Made by a program: the position numbers and the translations under genes. Below are positions 23,203-32,440 of a DNA stretch of 64,000 bases, one piece after another. Location: contig NZ_JAIVAE010000002.1 in assembly GCF_020171785.1 (NCBI RefSeq), forward strand, positions 186,001-250,000. Reading direction: 5' to 3'. Below the pieces are notes generated by a model. That model searched no databases, was not told the DNA's origin, and saw only the letters and a program-made list of their open reading frames with translations. Source of the DNA: Guptibacillus hwajinpoensis. Its GTDB lineage: Bacteria; Bacillota; Bacilli; Bacillales; Guptibacillaceae. Position 1 is the stretch's first letter, and every line of letters starts with the position of its first letter.

Positions 23203-23995
23203 AGAAAATAAGGACAAGTGCTCCTACGATAAAACAATAAATGGAGAAATAAATTAAATTACCTCGAGCCATAATATTCATAAACCACTTTAAAGAATAG
23301 TACGAAGCTGTAAGGGATAATAAGAAGGCTACAATATAAGGGATAAGCATATCGCCAAATTGAAGGTCGCCAATGCTAAGAATCATCGACCCTACGCTTA
23401 CTGGAATAAACAATAAGAAAGAAAAGCGTAGCGCAGTTTCTTGCTTCATTCCAAGTCCCATGGCAGCTACAATCGTTGCACCAGAACGACTAATCCCAGG
23501 AATTAAGGCGACAGCCTGAGCTAGCCCTACAATTAGCGCATCTTTAAAGTTGAGAGCGGATTCGCCTTTTGATCCGCGCAAGTTACGAATAAGCCATAGC
23601 GCGATACCCGTAATAATCAAGGTAGCTCCTACTACTTTAAGACCTTTTAATTGTTCACCAATGAAATCTTCAAAGAGTAAGCCGAGAACCGCTGCAGGAA
23701 TCGTTGCAACGACAAGGTAAACGATGAACATAAATTCGCTTTTGGACTCTTTATCTCGAGAGACAACGTAGCGTACCCCGTGAGAAGTGAGGCGAATTAG
23801 GTCATTGCGGTAAATAAGAAGAACTGCAAGCAATGAGGCAAAGTTCATTAAAATTTCGAAACTAAGTCCTTTAATTTCTAGTCCAAATACTTTTTGTGCT
23901 ATAACAAGATGTCCACTTGATGAGATTGGAATTGGTTCAGTGAAGCCTTGTAGTAAACCAAGAAAAGCGTATTTAAGTAATTCCAACAGTTCCAT
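23201..23995 (-). CDS. uppP: Undecaprenyl-diphosphatase UppP (BacA)
   Basis: Membrane phosphatase that recycles the undecaprenyl-PP lipid carrier for cell-wall synthesis and gives bacitracin resistance. BacA signatures [14 protein letters not shown] (family usually TEFLPISSSGH) and [10 protein letters not shown] are present, with about eight hydrophobic segments. 264 residues from ATG at 23995 with GGAGGAG upstream; the longer ORF to 24037 adds residues not seen in the family. Single gene. Confidence 0.93.
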   Translation of the reverse strand: MELLELLKYAFLGLLQGFTEPIPISSSGHLVIAQKVFGLEIKGLSFEILMNFASLLAVLLIYRNDLIRLTSHGVRYVVSRDKESKSEFMFIVYLVVATIPAAVLGLLFEDFIGEQLKGLKVVGATLIITGIALWLIRNLRGSKGESALNFKDALIVGLAQAVALIPGISRSGATIVAAMGLGMKQETALRFSFLLFIPVSVGSMILSIGDLQFGDMLIPYIVAFLLSLTASYYSLKWFMNIMARGNLIYFSIYCFIVGALVLIF

Positions 23996-24166
23996 GAGTA
24001 ATGCTCCTCCAGTAATTGTTACAAGATAAATTGACACATGTAACCATTAAACACCAGTCCTTCCATTTTTGTAAAGGGAAATTTTTCGTCAAGTTACATA
24101 AAAGAGTATTCGCTGATGAATGCTGATAAAGGGGGCAAATTTAGACAAGTGGAAGGAGGGGGATGT

Positions 24167-24355
24167 ATGGGCGGAGAAAATCGTCAGTTTACACCTGGGC
24201 AAAAAGCGCCAAACAATGGCGTATACATTGAAATCGGAGAGACAGGTGGAATGGTGAAAGATCCGAAACAAATTGAACTTCGTGCCGGTGAGGCGTTTCC
24301 TGAATGTTCAAATCAAAATCGGAAGTGGTCAAGGGAACCTAAACCGCATCACTAA
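24167..24355 (+). CDS. yjzC: YjzC-family small protein
   Basis: 62 residues with the family core GQKAPNNGVYIEIGETGGMV and NRKW near the end. Function unknown. AAGGAGG is 8 bases before the ATG at 24167, so the upstream ATG at 24116 is not used. Convergent with yjzD across a shared terminator; yjzC-yjzD adjacency is as in B. subtilis. Confidence 0.85.
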   Translation: MGGENRQFTPGQKAPNNGVYIEIGETGGMVKDPKQIELRAGEAFPECSNQNRKWSREPKPHH

Positions 24356-24376
24356 TAGCAAACAAAGATTGCACAA

Positions 24377-24408
24377 AAAAACAAGCGCCGCAAAAGGCGC
24401 TTGTTTTT
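24377..24408. terminator. Shared terminator of yjzC and yjzD
   Basis: AAACAAGCGCC / GGCGCTTGTTT, with A-run upstream and T-run downstream, works in both directions. Confidence 0.9.
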
Positions 24409-24595
24409 ACTGTTCAGCAGGATCGGAGATGAGACCTTCTCCTATTACCATTGCCGCTACGGCTATAGCTACTCCAAAAAGAGATGCGGCTCCAAATTCA
24501 TAATGGCCACCTTGCATGGATGCAAGTACGTAGAAAATCATATTACTCAGTAGAAAACCCCAAATAATTGCCCATAAAAAACGCACGAAATTCAC
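24407..24595 (-). CDS. yjzD: YjzD-family (DUF2929) small membrane protein
   Basis: 62 residues with two hydrophobic segments (FLWAIIWGFLLSNMIFYVLA; AASLFGVAIAVAAMVI), matching the YjzD family. Function unknown. GAGGTGAA precedes the ATG. Partner of yjzC in the conserved block. Confidence 0.85.
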   Translation of the reverse strand: MNFVRFLWAIIWGFLLSNMIFYVLASMQGGHYEFGAASLFGVAIAVAAMVIGEGLISDPAEQ

Positions 24596-24658
24596 CTCAT
24601 TTGTAAACGTATTCTATCGAATATCATACCACAAAACGATCCCGTTCATCTATGAATT

Positions 24659-25120
24659 TTAATTCATCGAATAAATTAGCCACGATAAATAAGTCGCAAA
24701 GGATGTCCAAAGGAAATAAGGGACTAATAACCAGCCTGCGACTCGATTTTGTCTGCCTGCAAGAAAGATAAGAATGAGCGTTGTAATTGCGATAAACAGT
24801 GCATCCATAAAGGTTGCAAACAGTGCGTGAAGATTAAATTGCAAGTAACTAAACGCTTGATTCAATATGTAGTTAATACCAAGCAGTGAAATGTACTCAC
24901 TATTATGGCGATCAAAGCCGCGTTTTTGGTAGACAATCGCTGTCGACAATGCGATGAAACCAAAAAGAATTGCCCAAATCATGCCGATTACGGAACCGTC
25001 TGGTGTCCAGTCGGGCTTTGATAACGAGGTATACCAATCGGCGTCAAAAGGAAATAGGAAACCAGAAATACTAAAAAGAAGGTACACAGCTACAAAAACG
25101 AGAATAGTTGATTTTTTCAT
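24659..25120 (-). CDS. tspO: TspO/MBR-family tryptophan-rich sensory protein
   Basis: Five-helix membrane protein of the TspO family that binds porphyrins and similar ligands; bacterial role debated. The first helix is followed by PDWTPDGSVIGMIWAILFGF (the conserved P-x-W/P-x-F-x-W type region); WTSFATYLSWLIY lies near the end. 153 residues, normal length. GGTGGTGAT upstream of ATG. Single gene. Confidence 0.87.
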   Translation of the reverse strand: MKKSTILVFVAVYLLFSISGFLFPFDADWYTSLSKPDWTPDGSVIGMIWAILFGFIALSTAIVYQKRGFDRHNSEYISLLGINYILNQAFSYLQFNLHALFATFMDALFIAITTLILIFLAGRQNRVAGWLLVPYFLWTSFATYLSWLIYSMN

Positions 25121-25332
25121 TCTTTATCACCACCTTCTTTTCAATACCCAAAAATATCCTAACTCATGCAAAGGTATAGTTGGAAAAACGGAACATATAA
25201 TGGTGGAAGGGGTTTTTATCATTTTTCAGTAAGTGAAAAGGGGAAATTCCCGCTAAATAGGCACTTCACCCTTTCTTCCAAATGCCACTTGCATACGTTA
25301 TACAGAAAGTGATAAAAGGGCGAGGGGAGAGT

Positions 25333-26055
25333 ATGTGTATTCGTAAACGAGCCTATCAATTAGACGGGGAGTGGACGATCGTTCTCGTCCCTGAACGGCC
25401 TAACGGGTTTGGCATTTTCATAATAGGTGGTCTAACTCATTTTGTAGATGATAATACAAGTTTTTGGTTGCAAAATCACACCCGTCAAGGAATGATTGCT
25501 GATTTTCTTGATGCGGGCTATACCGTATACACAAGCAACTTGTATGGTCGGCACTGGGGTTCACCAAAAGCTGTGAAATTAACAGAAAGAATCTATAATC
25601 TAGTGCATAAACAAGAAATTCTTAATCCGAGGATCCATGTCGTCGCAGAAGGAATGGGGGTTCTTGCTGCAAATGCTTTTTTGAACAATCGTCAACCCCT
25701 CATTCGTTCAGCCGCACTATTCAATCCTTGTTTTGATGTGAAAAGTCTTGTTCACCAAGAACAGCTGAATCGGCTCTTTTATAAAAGGTTAGTAAAGGAA
25801 ATGGCTCGAGCCTATGAAATTCAAAGTGAAGAGGTCATTTCTAAAATAGAAGAAAAAGAAATGATAACGTCTACTTGTCCGATTAAAGTATGGCATCATT
25901 CACTTAAAAGTCCATACTCGCTTGAACAAATTCGAGTGTATGAACGTGTTCAGAGGGAGATTGGCTATCCCATTGAACTTGCTCTATTAAGCGATAGTTA
26001 TCGATCCCTAGGTAAAAAAATGGTTCGCTTTTTTCAAGAACATGAAAAGCTCTAA
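25333..26055 (+). CDS. Alpha/beta-hydrolase-like protein lacking the nucleophile serine (yjaU position)
   Basis: 240 residues with an alpha/beta hydrolase layout: FGIFIIGGLTH (oxyanion-like strand), then a nucleophile-elbow position that reads AEGMGVLAAN, so G107 replaces the usual serine of GxSxG. Codons are clear (GAA GGA ATG GGG). ATG at 25333 follows GAGGGGAGA; an ATG at 25282 lacks a site. Its place between yjzD and the yjaV-like gene matches B. subtilis yjaU. Function unknown; possibly a non-enzymatic scaffold. Confidence 0.75.
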   Translation: MCIRKRAYQLDGEWTIVLVPERPNGFGIFIIGGLTHFVDDNTSFWLQNHTRQGMIADFLDAGYTVYTSNLYGRHWGSPKAVKLTERIYNLVHKQEILNPRIHVVAEGMGVLAANAFLNNRQPLIRSAALFNPCFDVKSLVHQEQLNRLFYKRLVKEMARAYEIQSEEVISKIEEKEMITSTCPIKVWHHSLKSPYSLEQIRVYERVQREIGYPIELALLSDSYRSLGKKMVRFFQEHEKL

Positions 26056-26059
26056 GGAA

Positions 26060-27247
26060 CTAACGCTTGAGCCTTGTAATGTCCATTGCTGGATGATGCC
26101 CGTATAAAATAAGATCTTTAAGGATTTCAGCACCAAGCATACTGTAAACTGTACCGTTTCCACCATAACCAAGCATAAAATAGACGCCGTCATATTTGGG
26201 ATGCTTCCCAATGTAGGGGAGACCGTCTTTCGTTGAGCCGAAGATAGCACTCCATTCAAAGGCAATTGACGTTTCAATGGAAGGAAACAGTTCATGGAGT
26301 TTATTTAACAATTGCTGACCTTGCTGTTCTAGCTTTTCTTTTTTATTTAAAGTGGCATCCAATCCGCCAATAAGGATACGGCGATCTGGCGTTGTCCTTA
26401 AATAGTAGTATGGACGATCCGTTTCCCAAATCAGTGATTGGTTGTGCCAACCAGGAAATTGATCAATGGGTTCTGTTGCGATAGTATAAGTGCGCTCTAG
26501 TAGGGCGCCTTTTGTTTTGGCAAACTCTTGTGTTCCATAGCCAGTTGCATAGATAACGTGTTTCGTACGAATTTCTCCCTTTTCAGTTTGGAAAATCAGT
26601 TCTTTGTTATGAAATTGATGTGAAAGCACTTCTGTATGTTCAAATATGTTAACACCGAGATCGGCTGCATGACTTGCAAGAGCTAGGGCGAATTTATAGG
26701 GATTTACTTCTGCCTCGGCTTTCGTGTAGATTCCCGCAGGTGCCTTGAAGGAGTAGAGGTTTTCAATAGCAGTGGAATCCAAATAATCAGCGTTAAAACC
26801 ATGTTCTATTAAAGCATCGTACTCCTTTTTCAGTTTTTTAACATGGTGTTCATTACTTGCGAAATAAAGGCTCTCCGCCCGCTTGAAATCAGTTTTTTCT
26901 TTTAAAGTGGCGTTATACTTATCCAGTTCATCAATTGCCTTTAAACAAAGCTTATAGAAATAGACCGCTTTTTCTTTTCCGAACCGGTCGATAAGGTCTA
27001 TTAACATGGCATCATTCGAAAATTGGAGCAGACCAGTGTTCGCAGAAGTACTTCCAGATCCTATCGTATTTTTTTCAATTAAAACCGTGTTGATATGGTA
27101 GTCTGCAAGCATTCTTGCCATAATCGATCCTGACATTCCTCCACCAATGATTAACACATCACATGTCATGTTAGTTGTAAGTTCTGGAAATGATCGTGCC
27201 TTTTCTACAGTTGTTGGCCAAAATAAATTTCCATGATGTAGCTCCAT
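26060..27247 (-). CDS. FAD-dependent amino-acid/amine oxidoreductase (DadA-like)
   Basis: Flavoprotein of the glycine/D-amino-acid oxidase family. The dinucleotide motif IIGGGMSGSIMARML is at about residue 33, followed by GSGSTSANTG (flavin-contacting) and a C-terminal GYGGNGTVYSMLGA loop. 395 residues, complete. AAGGGAGG is upstream of ATG. It converges with the hydrolase-like gene and is divergent from the epimerase. The substrate cannot be read from sequence. Confidence 0.9.
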   Translation of the reverse strand: MELHHGNLFWPTTVEKARSFPELTTNMTCDVLIIGGGMSGSIMARMLADYHINTVLIEKNTIGSGSTSANTGLLQFSNDAMLIDLIDRFGKEKAVYFYKLCLKAIDELDKYNATLKEKTDFKRAESLYFASNEHHVKKLKKEYDALIEHGFNADYLDSTAIENLYSFKAPAGIYTKAEAEVNPYKFALALASHAADLGVNIFEHTEVLSHQFHNKELIFQTEKGEIRTKHVIYATGYGTQEFAKTKGALLERTYTIATEPIDQFPGWHNQSLIWETDRPYYYLRTTPDRRILIGGLDATLNKKEKLEQQGQQLLNKLHELFPSIETSIAFEWSAIFGSTKDGLPYIGKHPKYDGVYFMLGYGGNGTVYSMLGAEILKDLILYGHHPAMDITRLKR

Positions 27248-27348
27248 AATGAAAATCCTCCCTTTTCAATCAGCGACAATGATGACGTGACGCTATTAGA
27301 ATGATCGTACTGAAAGAAAAGTATTCTTAAAGAAGTTGAGGTGGGAAT

Positions 27349-28260
27349 ATGAAGAAAGTGTTTATAACGGGTGGGTTAGGGTTTATTGGTTATCATTTAA
27401 GCGATTTTCTTTTAAATAAAGGAATTGAAGTCGTAGGAATCGATGGGAAAGTAGAAGAAAGAAGAAAAGCTGAATATGAGATGAAAGAAATGATGCTTCT
27501 GAGAAACGCGAATTACAAACAAATAAACAGTCGGATTGAGGAAGCTTCCTTAGATCATCTATCAAAAGACTGTGATACGATTTTTCACCTTAGTTCTCCA
27601 AAAATTACAAATATGAAACAAGGTTCAAAAATGATTGAAAATAGTCTGAATTGTACTCGAAGCGTAGTGGAAGTTTCCAAAGGAAAAGTGCTCGTTCATT
27701 TATCGAGTACAGAGGTATTTGGTACACGATATGGAAGTATTACGGAACGAACGCCTCATCATCCTCATTCGAATGTTGGAAAGCTAAAATCAGCAGAGGA
27801 ACACATTCTTCTGAATCGAAAAAGTGATATCGTAAAAATTTTACGTCTGCCGCTTGTATATGGTCCGTGGCAACCGTCCCATCATGTTTTCCAACACTAT
27901 TTCTTACATCATAAGCTTCCACTTAACTATGAGGAAGAAGGAATAAACGCTCATTTCGATGCTGTCTATGTAAAAGACGTTTGTGAGTCCATTTATCAAG
28001 CTGCATTACGGCGTGAACAGTCAGAAACGTTCAATCTAACGAGTGGAAGAGAAGGAGAATGGCAAAGAGGGGTCGAATGGTGTATAGGAGATTCAATAGA
28101 CTCACATGGTGAGAAGAAATTAATGTGTGGGATTTCAAACAAACAATGTGCAAGTAAGCTTGGTTTTACCAACATCACGTCTATTGAAGAAGGACTGCAC
28201 CAACAGCGTCTGCACACTGAAAAAATGATCGCATTTGATCCTTCAATCTACTTAACGTAA
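27349..28260 (+). CDS. Atypical extended SDR / epimerase-like protein (yjaV position)
   Basis: NAD(P)-binding nucleotide-sugar epimerase-type fold: FITGGLGFIGYHLSDFL (TGGxGFIG), LSSTEVFG, LPLVYGPWQP. The catalytic YxxxK position reads SNVGK, so the tyrosine is replaced by serine while the lysine remains. It may therefore be a binding or regulatory protein. 303 residues with GAGGTGGG upstream. The short gap to the DinB gene suggests an operon through comZ. Confidence 0.8.
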   Translation: MKKVFITGGLGFIGYHLSDFLLNKGIEVVGIDGKVEERRKAEYEMKEMMLLRNANYKQINSRIEEASLDHLSKDCDTIFHLSSPKITNMKQGSKMIENSLNCTRSVVEVSKGKVLVHLSSTEVFGTRYGSITERTPHHPHSNVGKLKSAEEHILLNRKSDIVKILRLPLVYGPWQPSHHVFQHYFLHHKLPLNYEEEGINAHFDAVYVKDVCESIYQAALRREQSETFNLTSGREGEWQRGVEWCIGDSIDSHGEKKLMCGISNKQCASKLGFTNITSIEEGLHQQRLHTEKMIAFDPSIYLT

Positions 28261-28289
28261 TTTCACTGACTGAGAAGGGAAGATTTTGG

Positions 28290-28844
28290 ATGATTGAAAA
28301 AACACTTGGTAATTATGATGTACATGATTCCTCTCACGGCCTTCAAGCATTAAAGGAAACGAGGGAAAAACTTCTTTCAATGGTAAGTGACATTGAATTT
28401 CAGGAACTTCACTATGGATACTCAAGTTTTCCTACCGTAGGAGCTTATTTACTTCATATTGCACAGATCGAACTTTGGTGGGTAAAAAATGCGCTTATGG
28501 GTGAGAGCGTAACAGAGGAAGAAAAAGAGCGGTACTATTTTCAAGAAGCACAAGTCATCGCTGCACCTGATGACAAAGAACTTTCCTGGTTTTTAGCTCG
28601 TCTTGCTGAAGCTCGTGATTATATCCGAGCGTATTTTAATCAGTTATCAGACGTAGAATACCGTAAGCCTGGACCAGAAATTACGATTAATGGGGAAACG
28701 CTTCGCTACTCTCCTGAATGGATTATTAGCCATTTGATTGATCATGAAGCATACCATAGAGGACAGGCTGCAATGGTATTAAAAATGGTTTCCGGACAGC
28801 GAGAAGCATGGGAGCATTTCAATACGCCGTATTTGTCGTTATAA
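28290..28844 (+). CDS. DinB-family putative metal-dependent protein
   Basis: Four-helix DinB/YfiT-type fold. Metal-ligand histidines appear as YLLHIAQIE and LIDHEAYHRGQ, in the family order. 184 residues. Possible thiol-dependent transferase, as in bacillithiol-using relatives, but the substrate is unknown. Sits just upstream of comZ where B. subtilis has med. Confidence 0.85.
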   Translation: MIEKTLGNYDVHDSSHGLQALKETREKLLSMVSDIEFQELHYGYSSFPTVGAYLLHIAQIELWWVKNALMGESVTEEEKERYYFQEAQVIAAPDDKELSWFLARLAEARDYIRAYFNQLSDVEYRKPGPEITINGETLRYSPEWIISHLIDHEAYHRGQAAMVLKMVSGQREAWEHFNTPYLSL

Positions 28845-28889
28845 TAGAAGATGAGCCTTTTAGGCGAAAGTGAATTAGGAGTGAATGAA

Positions 28890-29066
28890 ATGGATCAAAA
28901 CATGAAATTTATGCAAATTGCAATGAAGTATTTACCTGAAGCGAAGCAATCGCTTGGTGAACAGGACATTGAACTAGATCTTGAAAAGATGCAGCCGCTA
29001 CTTCAGCTCTTTCTTAAAGCGATGGATGATGCTTATGAGCTTGGAAAGCAGGATGCACAGGAGTAA
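28890..29066 (+). CDS. comZ: ComZ-family competence protein
   Basis: 58 residues with the ComZ signature MQIAMKYLPEAK and the ending MDDAYELGKQDA. In B. subtilis ComZ represses the comG operon. Start ATG at 28890 follows TAGGAGTGA; an ATG at 28851 is not supported. The partner med is not here. Followed 12 bases later by a small membrane protein. Confidence 0.92.
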   Translation: MDQNMKFMQIAMKYLPEAKQSLGEQDIELDLEKMQPLLQLFLKAMDDAYELGKQDAQE

Positions 29067-29078
29067 GGAGAGTATAAA

Positions 29079-29222
29079 ATGGGCCGTAAAGCTTTCTGGA
29101 TCTGGTTTGTCCCACTTGGTGGCTTATTGATAGGCATCTTGATAGGCAGTTTTAGTTTGATGGTCATCTCTGGTATCTTATTATTTATTAGTGCGGGAAG
29201 CATGCTGTTTCTTTCCAAATGA
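29079..29222 (+). CDS. Small membrane protein downstream of comZ
   Basis: 47 residues beginning MGRKAFWIWFVPLGGLLIGI, almost entirely hydrophobic with two likely membrane segments. AAGGAG lies 8 bases before the ATG. It occupies the place of B. subtilis yjzB between comZ and fabH, but I cannot confirm homology. It ends at a long terminator hairpin. Confidence 0.7.
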   Translation: MGRKAFWIWFVPLGGLLIGILIGSFSLMVISGILLFISAGSMLFLSK

Positions 29223-29260
29223 ATTGAAAAGACGTGAAGGCACGTCTTTTCAATTATTTT
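29222..29260. terminator. Bidirectional terminator after the comZ operon
   Basis: The 15-bp perfect stem AATTGAAAAGACGTG / CACGTCTTTTCAATT with loop AAGG is followed by ATTTTA. It also serves the YppG-like gene. Confidence 0.92.
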
Positions 29261-29586
29261 ACGAAAAAGTTAAGCAATGATCCCATTTGTTTTACCATCG
29301 GTGTAATTTGTTGAACTGTATTCATCATTTTAGGAAAGTCATATTGGCCGTTTTGCTTTTTGAACTGGTTCATAAATGGCTGCCCACCGGGATATCCCTG
29401 ATAAGGACCGTATGGTTGTTGGTAATAAGGATGGGGGTAGTAGGTCTGCCCACCGGGATGATAATTTTGCCCTTGCCCTTGATAGGGTGGTGGATAAGGC
29501 GGATAAGGTGTGAACGGCTGTTGCTGATACGGTTGATAGCCAGAGGGTTGCTGATAATAAGACGGTTGCTGATAATATGGATACAT
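29254..29586 (-). CDS. YppG-like Tyr/Gln/Pro-rich protein (possible coat protein)
   Basis: 110 residues. The N-terminal two-thirds are low-complexity Tyr-Gln-Pro-Gly repeats (YYQQPS repeated, YPPYPPPY). The C-terminus QYDFPKMMNTVQQITPMVKQ matches the YppG family tail. Start ATG at 29586 follows AAGGAGG; the ATG at 29604 has no site. Similar proteins are linked to spore coats; function here is inferred. Confidence 0.8.
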   Translation of the reverse strand: MYPYYQQPSYYQQPSGYQPYQQQPFTPYPPYPPPYQGQGQNYHPGGQTYYPHPYYQQPYGPYQGYPGGQPFMNQFKKQNGQYDFPKMMNTVQQITPMVKQMGSLLNFFVK

Positions 29587-29668
29587 CCATCTATCCTCCT
29601 TCATTCAAGTTTACTTATAGCTTAGCTTATGAAGCGCAAGCGCAAAAGGTGTGTGCTAGGCAGTCAGG

Positions 29669-29697
29669 TGGACAAATCATTCAATATGGCTTAAAAT
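29669..29697 (+). promoter_or_regulatory. fabH-fabF promoter
   Basis: TGGACA (29669-29674), a 17-base spacer and TAAAAT (29692-29697) give a good sigma-A promoter directly upstream of the FapR operator. Confidence 0.7.
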
Positions 29698-29713
29698 TAG
29701 TACCAGCTACTAA
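29697..29713 (+). promoter_or_regulatory. FapR operator
   Basis: TTAGTACCAGCTACTAA is one base from a perfect palindrome and closely fits the FapR consensus (TTAGTACCT-type). It overlaps the promoter -10 and transcription start, the expected position for malonyl-CoA-relieved repression. Confidence 0.88.
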
Positions 29714-29760
29714 AGATTGGTTTTAAGTACGAAAATATCCTAATAAAGGGGAAATTCAAG

Positions 29761-30699
29761 ATGAACGCTGGTTTACTAGGTGTAGGACATTATGTACCAG
29801 AACGTGTATTAACCAACCACGACTTAGAGAAAATGGTTGATACATCTGACGAATGGATCCGCACACGAACAGGTATCGAGGAAAGAAGAATCGCAGATGA
29901 TGATATGAATACATCGGATATGGCTTATTTAGCTTCAAAAAAAGCCCTTGAAAATGCTAATATAAAAGCGGAAGATCTGGACCTTATTTTAGTTGCGACC
30001 GTAACGCCAGACTATCCATTTCCATCAGTTGGCTGTTTGCTTCAAGAGAAACTAGGAGCAACAAATGCTGCTGCAATGGATTTAAGTGCAGCTTGTGCAG
30101 GTTTCATGTACGGCATGATTACAGCTGGACAGTTCATTAACAACGATACTTACAAAAACATCCTAGTTGTAGGGGTTGAAAAACTTTCGAAAATTACGGA
30201 CTGGGAAGATCGAAACACCGCGGTTCTCTTTGGTGATGGTGCTGGAGCTGCAGTCATTGGCCCAGTAACAGAAGGAAGAGGGATCCTTTCATTTGAACTT
30301 GGTTCAGATGGGGCAGGTGCCAAGCATCTCTACCAGGAGCCAAATGGCTTTATGGCAATGAACGGCAGAGAAGTGTTTAAGTTTGCCGTAAGACAAATGG
30401 GTCAATCAGCTATTAATGTGATTGAAAAGGCTGGTTTAACAAAGGAAGATGTTGATTTCTTAATTCCTCATCAGGCGAACATCAGAATTATGGAAGCATC
30501 CAGACAACGACTGGAACTCCCAGTGGAAAAGATGGCAACAACGGTGAAGAAGTATGGAAATACATCATCATCGACCATTCCAATTGCGCTTTCAGAAGCA
30601 ATGGAAGAAGGCAGAGTGAAGGATGACGATGTTGTGATTCTTGTTGGTTTCGGAGGCGGTTTAACTTGGGGAGCCGTTGCCCTCAAATTAGGACGCTAA
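29761..30699 (+). CDS. fabH: 3-oxoacyl-ACP synthase III (KAS III)
   Basis: Initiates fatty acid synthesis by condensing a short acyl-CoA primer with malonyl-ACP; Bacillus FabH prefers branched primers. Catalytic C112 in AACAGFMYG, histidine in PHQANIRI, asparagine in [11 protein letters not shown]. 312 residues, complete. AAAGGGG lies upstream of ATG. First gene of fabH-fabF, repressed by FapR via the operator at 29697. Confidence 0.97.
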   Translation: MNAGLLGVGHYVPERVLTNHDLEKMVDTSDEWIRTRTGIEERRIADDDMNTSDMAYLASKKALENANIKAEDLDLILVATVTPDYPFPSVGCLLQEKLGATNAAAMDLSAACAGFMYGMITAGQFINNDTYKNILVVGVEKLSKITDWEDRNTAVLFGDGAGAAVIGPVTEGRGILSFELGSDGAGAKHLYQEPNGFMAMNGREVFKFAVRQMGQSAINVIEKAGLTKEDVDFLIPHQANIRIMEASRQRLELPVEKMATTVKKYGNTSSSTIPIALSEAMEEGRVKDDDVVILVGFGGGLTWGAVALKLGR

Positions 30700-30733
30700 A
30701 ACGGTAGTAGTGAAAAAAGGAGCGCTGGTATAA

Positions 30734-31972
30734 ATGAAGAGAAGAGTTGTTATTACCGGGTTGGGGACGGTTTCCCCACTTGGAAATTCATTAGAAGAAA
30801 CGTGGACAAATGTATTGAATGGTGTTTCTGGGATCAACCCATTAACTCGTTTAGATAAAGATCAGTTCGCAGCAAAAGTTTCAGGAGAAGCGCTTGAATT
30901 TGATCCAGAAAAATTCATGGACCGTAAAGAAGCTCGTAAAATGGACAGGTTTACACAGTTTGCTGTAGCCGCTTCTCAAATGGCTGTTGAAGATGCTGGT
31001 TTAAAGATTAATGAAGAAAATGCTGAGAGAGTTGGCGTTTGGATCGGATCAGGTATAGGCGGTATGGAAACGTATGAATCACAATTCCGTACGTTCATGG
31101 ATAAAGGCGCTCGTCGCGTTAGTCCATTCTTCGTTCCGATGATGATTCCAGATATGGCGTCAGGTCAAGTTTCCATTATGCTTGGAGCAAAAGGAATTAA
31201 CTCATGTACGGTAACTGCCTGTGCTTCAGGAACGAACTCAATCGGTGATTCGTTTAAAGTGATTCAGCGAGGCGATGCGGATGTGATGATCACCGGTGGA
31301 TCTGAAGCGCCGATTACAAGCATGAGCGTAGCTGGATTTGGTTCAATGAAAGCACTATCTACAAATGCTGACCCAGCATCTGCAAGTCGCCCATTTGATG
31401 CAAACCGTGATGGGTTTGTCATTGGAGAAGGTGCTGGAATTCTTGTCATTGAAAGCCTTGAGTCTGCAGAAAAACGCGGTGCGAAAATTTATGCAGAAAT
31501 CGTTGGTTACGGTTCTACTGGTGATGCGTACCACGTTACGCAACCTGCACCTGAAGGAGAAGGAGGCGCAAGAGCCATGCAACAAGCAATTGATGATGCA
31601 GGCCTCTCTCCAACCGATATTGGCTATATTAACGCACACGGAACAAGTACAGATTATAACGACAAATTTGAAACTGCCGCGATTAAGTCTGTGTTTGGAG
31701 AGCATGCTTATAAGCTTGCTGTTAGTTCGACAAAGTCGATGACTGGTCATTTACTTGGTGCAGCCGGCGCGGTTGAAGGTGTGTTCTGTGCAAAAGTGTT
31801 AGAAGAAGGAATTCTTCCACCTACGATTAACTACGAAACGCCAGATCCAAACTGTGATCTTGACTATGTGCCAAATAAAGCCCGCAAAGCTGATGTGAAA
31901 GCTGTTATGAATAACTCACTTGGTTTTGGTGGTCACAATGCAACATTAGTGTTTAAGAAATTCGTGAAGTAA
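30734..31972 (+). CDS. fabF: 3-oxoacyl-ACP synthase II (KAS II)
   Basis: Chain-elongating beta-ketoacyl-ACP synthase. Catalytic C163 in [11 protein letters not shown], histidines in [11 protein letters not shown] and [12 protein letters not shown]. 412 residues, the family length. Starts 34 bases after fabH with AAAGGAGCG; same transcript. Ends in a G-rich hairpin terminator. Confidence 0.97.
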   Translation: MKRRVVITGLGTVSPLGNSLEETWTNVLNGVSGINPLTRLDKDQFAAKVSGEALEFDPEKFMDRKEARKMDRFTQFAVAASQMAVEDAGLKINEENAERVGVWIGSGIGGMETYESQFRTFMDKGARRVSPFFVPMMIPDMASGQVSIMLGAKGINSCTVTACASGTNSIGDSFKVIQRGDADVMITGGSEAPITSMSVAGFGSMKALSTNADPASASRPFDANRDGFVIGEGAGILVIESLESAEKRGAKIYAEIVGYGSTGDAYHVTQPAPEGEGGARAMQQAIDDAGLSPTDIGYINAHGTSTDYNDKFETAAIKSVFGEHAYKLAVSSTKSMTGHLLGAAGAVEGVFCAKVLEEGILPPTINYETPDPNCDLDYVPNKARKADVKAVMNNSLGFGGHNATLVFKKFVK

Positions 31973-31978
31973 AGTACG

Positions 31979-32015
31979 TAACCTCTGGGGGGAAATCCTG
32001 GGGGTTATTTTTTTG
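31979..32015 (+). terminator. Terminator of fabH-fabF
   Basis: AACCTCTGG / CCTGGGGGTT pairs with some G-U pairs and precedes ATTTTTTT. Confidence 0.7.
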
Positions 32016-32081
32016 GGTGGAGAGAGGTTGGTTTTTGAAATGCTTGTCTTTAGGGCGCTTGTCGACCCTAAACGTCAGCTT

Positions 32082-32336
32082 TCGCTTTTCATGAGATCTA
32101 GCTGCAGCCTCCAGACCAGACACTCGGTCACTTCACCTTTTCATCCGAACACATAAACCGTGTTCAAATGAAAAGGCTCCAGTGTCTGACGGGTCTAAAC
32201 GCCCACTTCCGCTTTTATGTCTAGCTGCAGTGGGCAGACACTCGGTCACTTCACCTTTTCATCCGAACACATAAACCGTGTTCAAATGAAAAGGCTCCAG
32301 TGTCTGCCGTGTCTAAACGCCCACTTCCGCTTTTCG
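32082..32336 (+). repeat. Dispersed hairpin repeat, tandem copies E1 and E2
   Basis: Two direct units 118 bases apart, nearly identical across about 100 bases. Each has a three-tier hairpin: CAGACACT/AGTGTCTG, CCTTTTCAT/ATGAAAAGG and GAACAC/GTGTTC around loop ATAAACC (E1 32117-32188, E2 32235-32306), and the right edge GTCTAAACGCCCACTTCCGC. The arms differ from the 12- and 22-kb copies yet still pair. Together with the terminator and about 100 bases of AT-rich promoter region this fills the 468-base gap before yjbA. Confidence 0.85.
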
Positions 32337-32440
32337 GTGTTCTATTAATCTTTTCTTAATAATATATTGATTATGGAATAATTTAACTTGGTCCTGACTA
32401 TACTGTTTTTACAAACAGTAGCGAAGTGAGGGGTAGCCAG

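Noticed and set aside
29287-29625. 112-residue plus-strand frame opposite the YppG-like gene
   Set aside because: Shadow of the repetitive Tyr/Gln/Pro coding; no ribosome site and a composition explained by the other strand.
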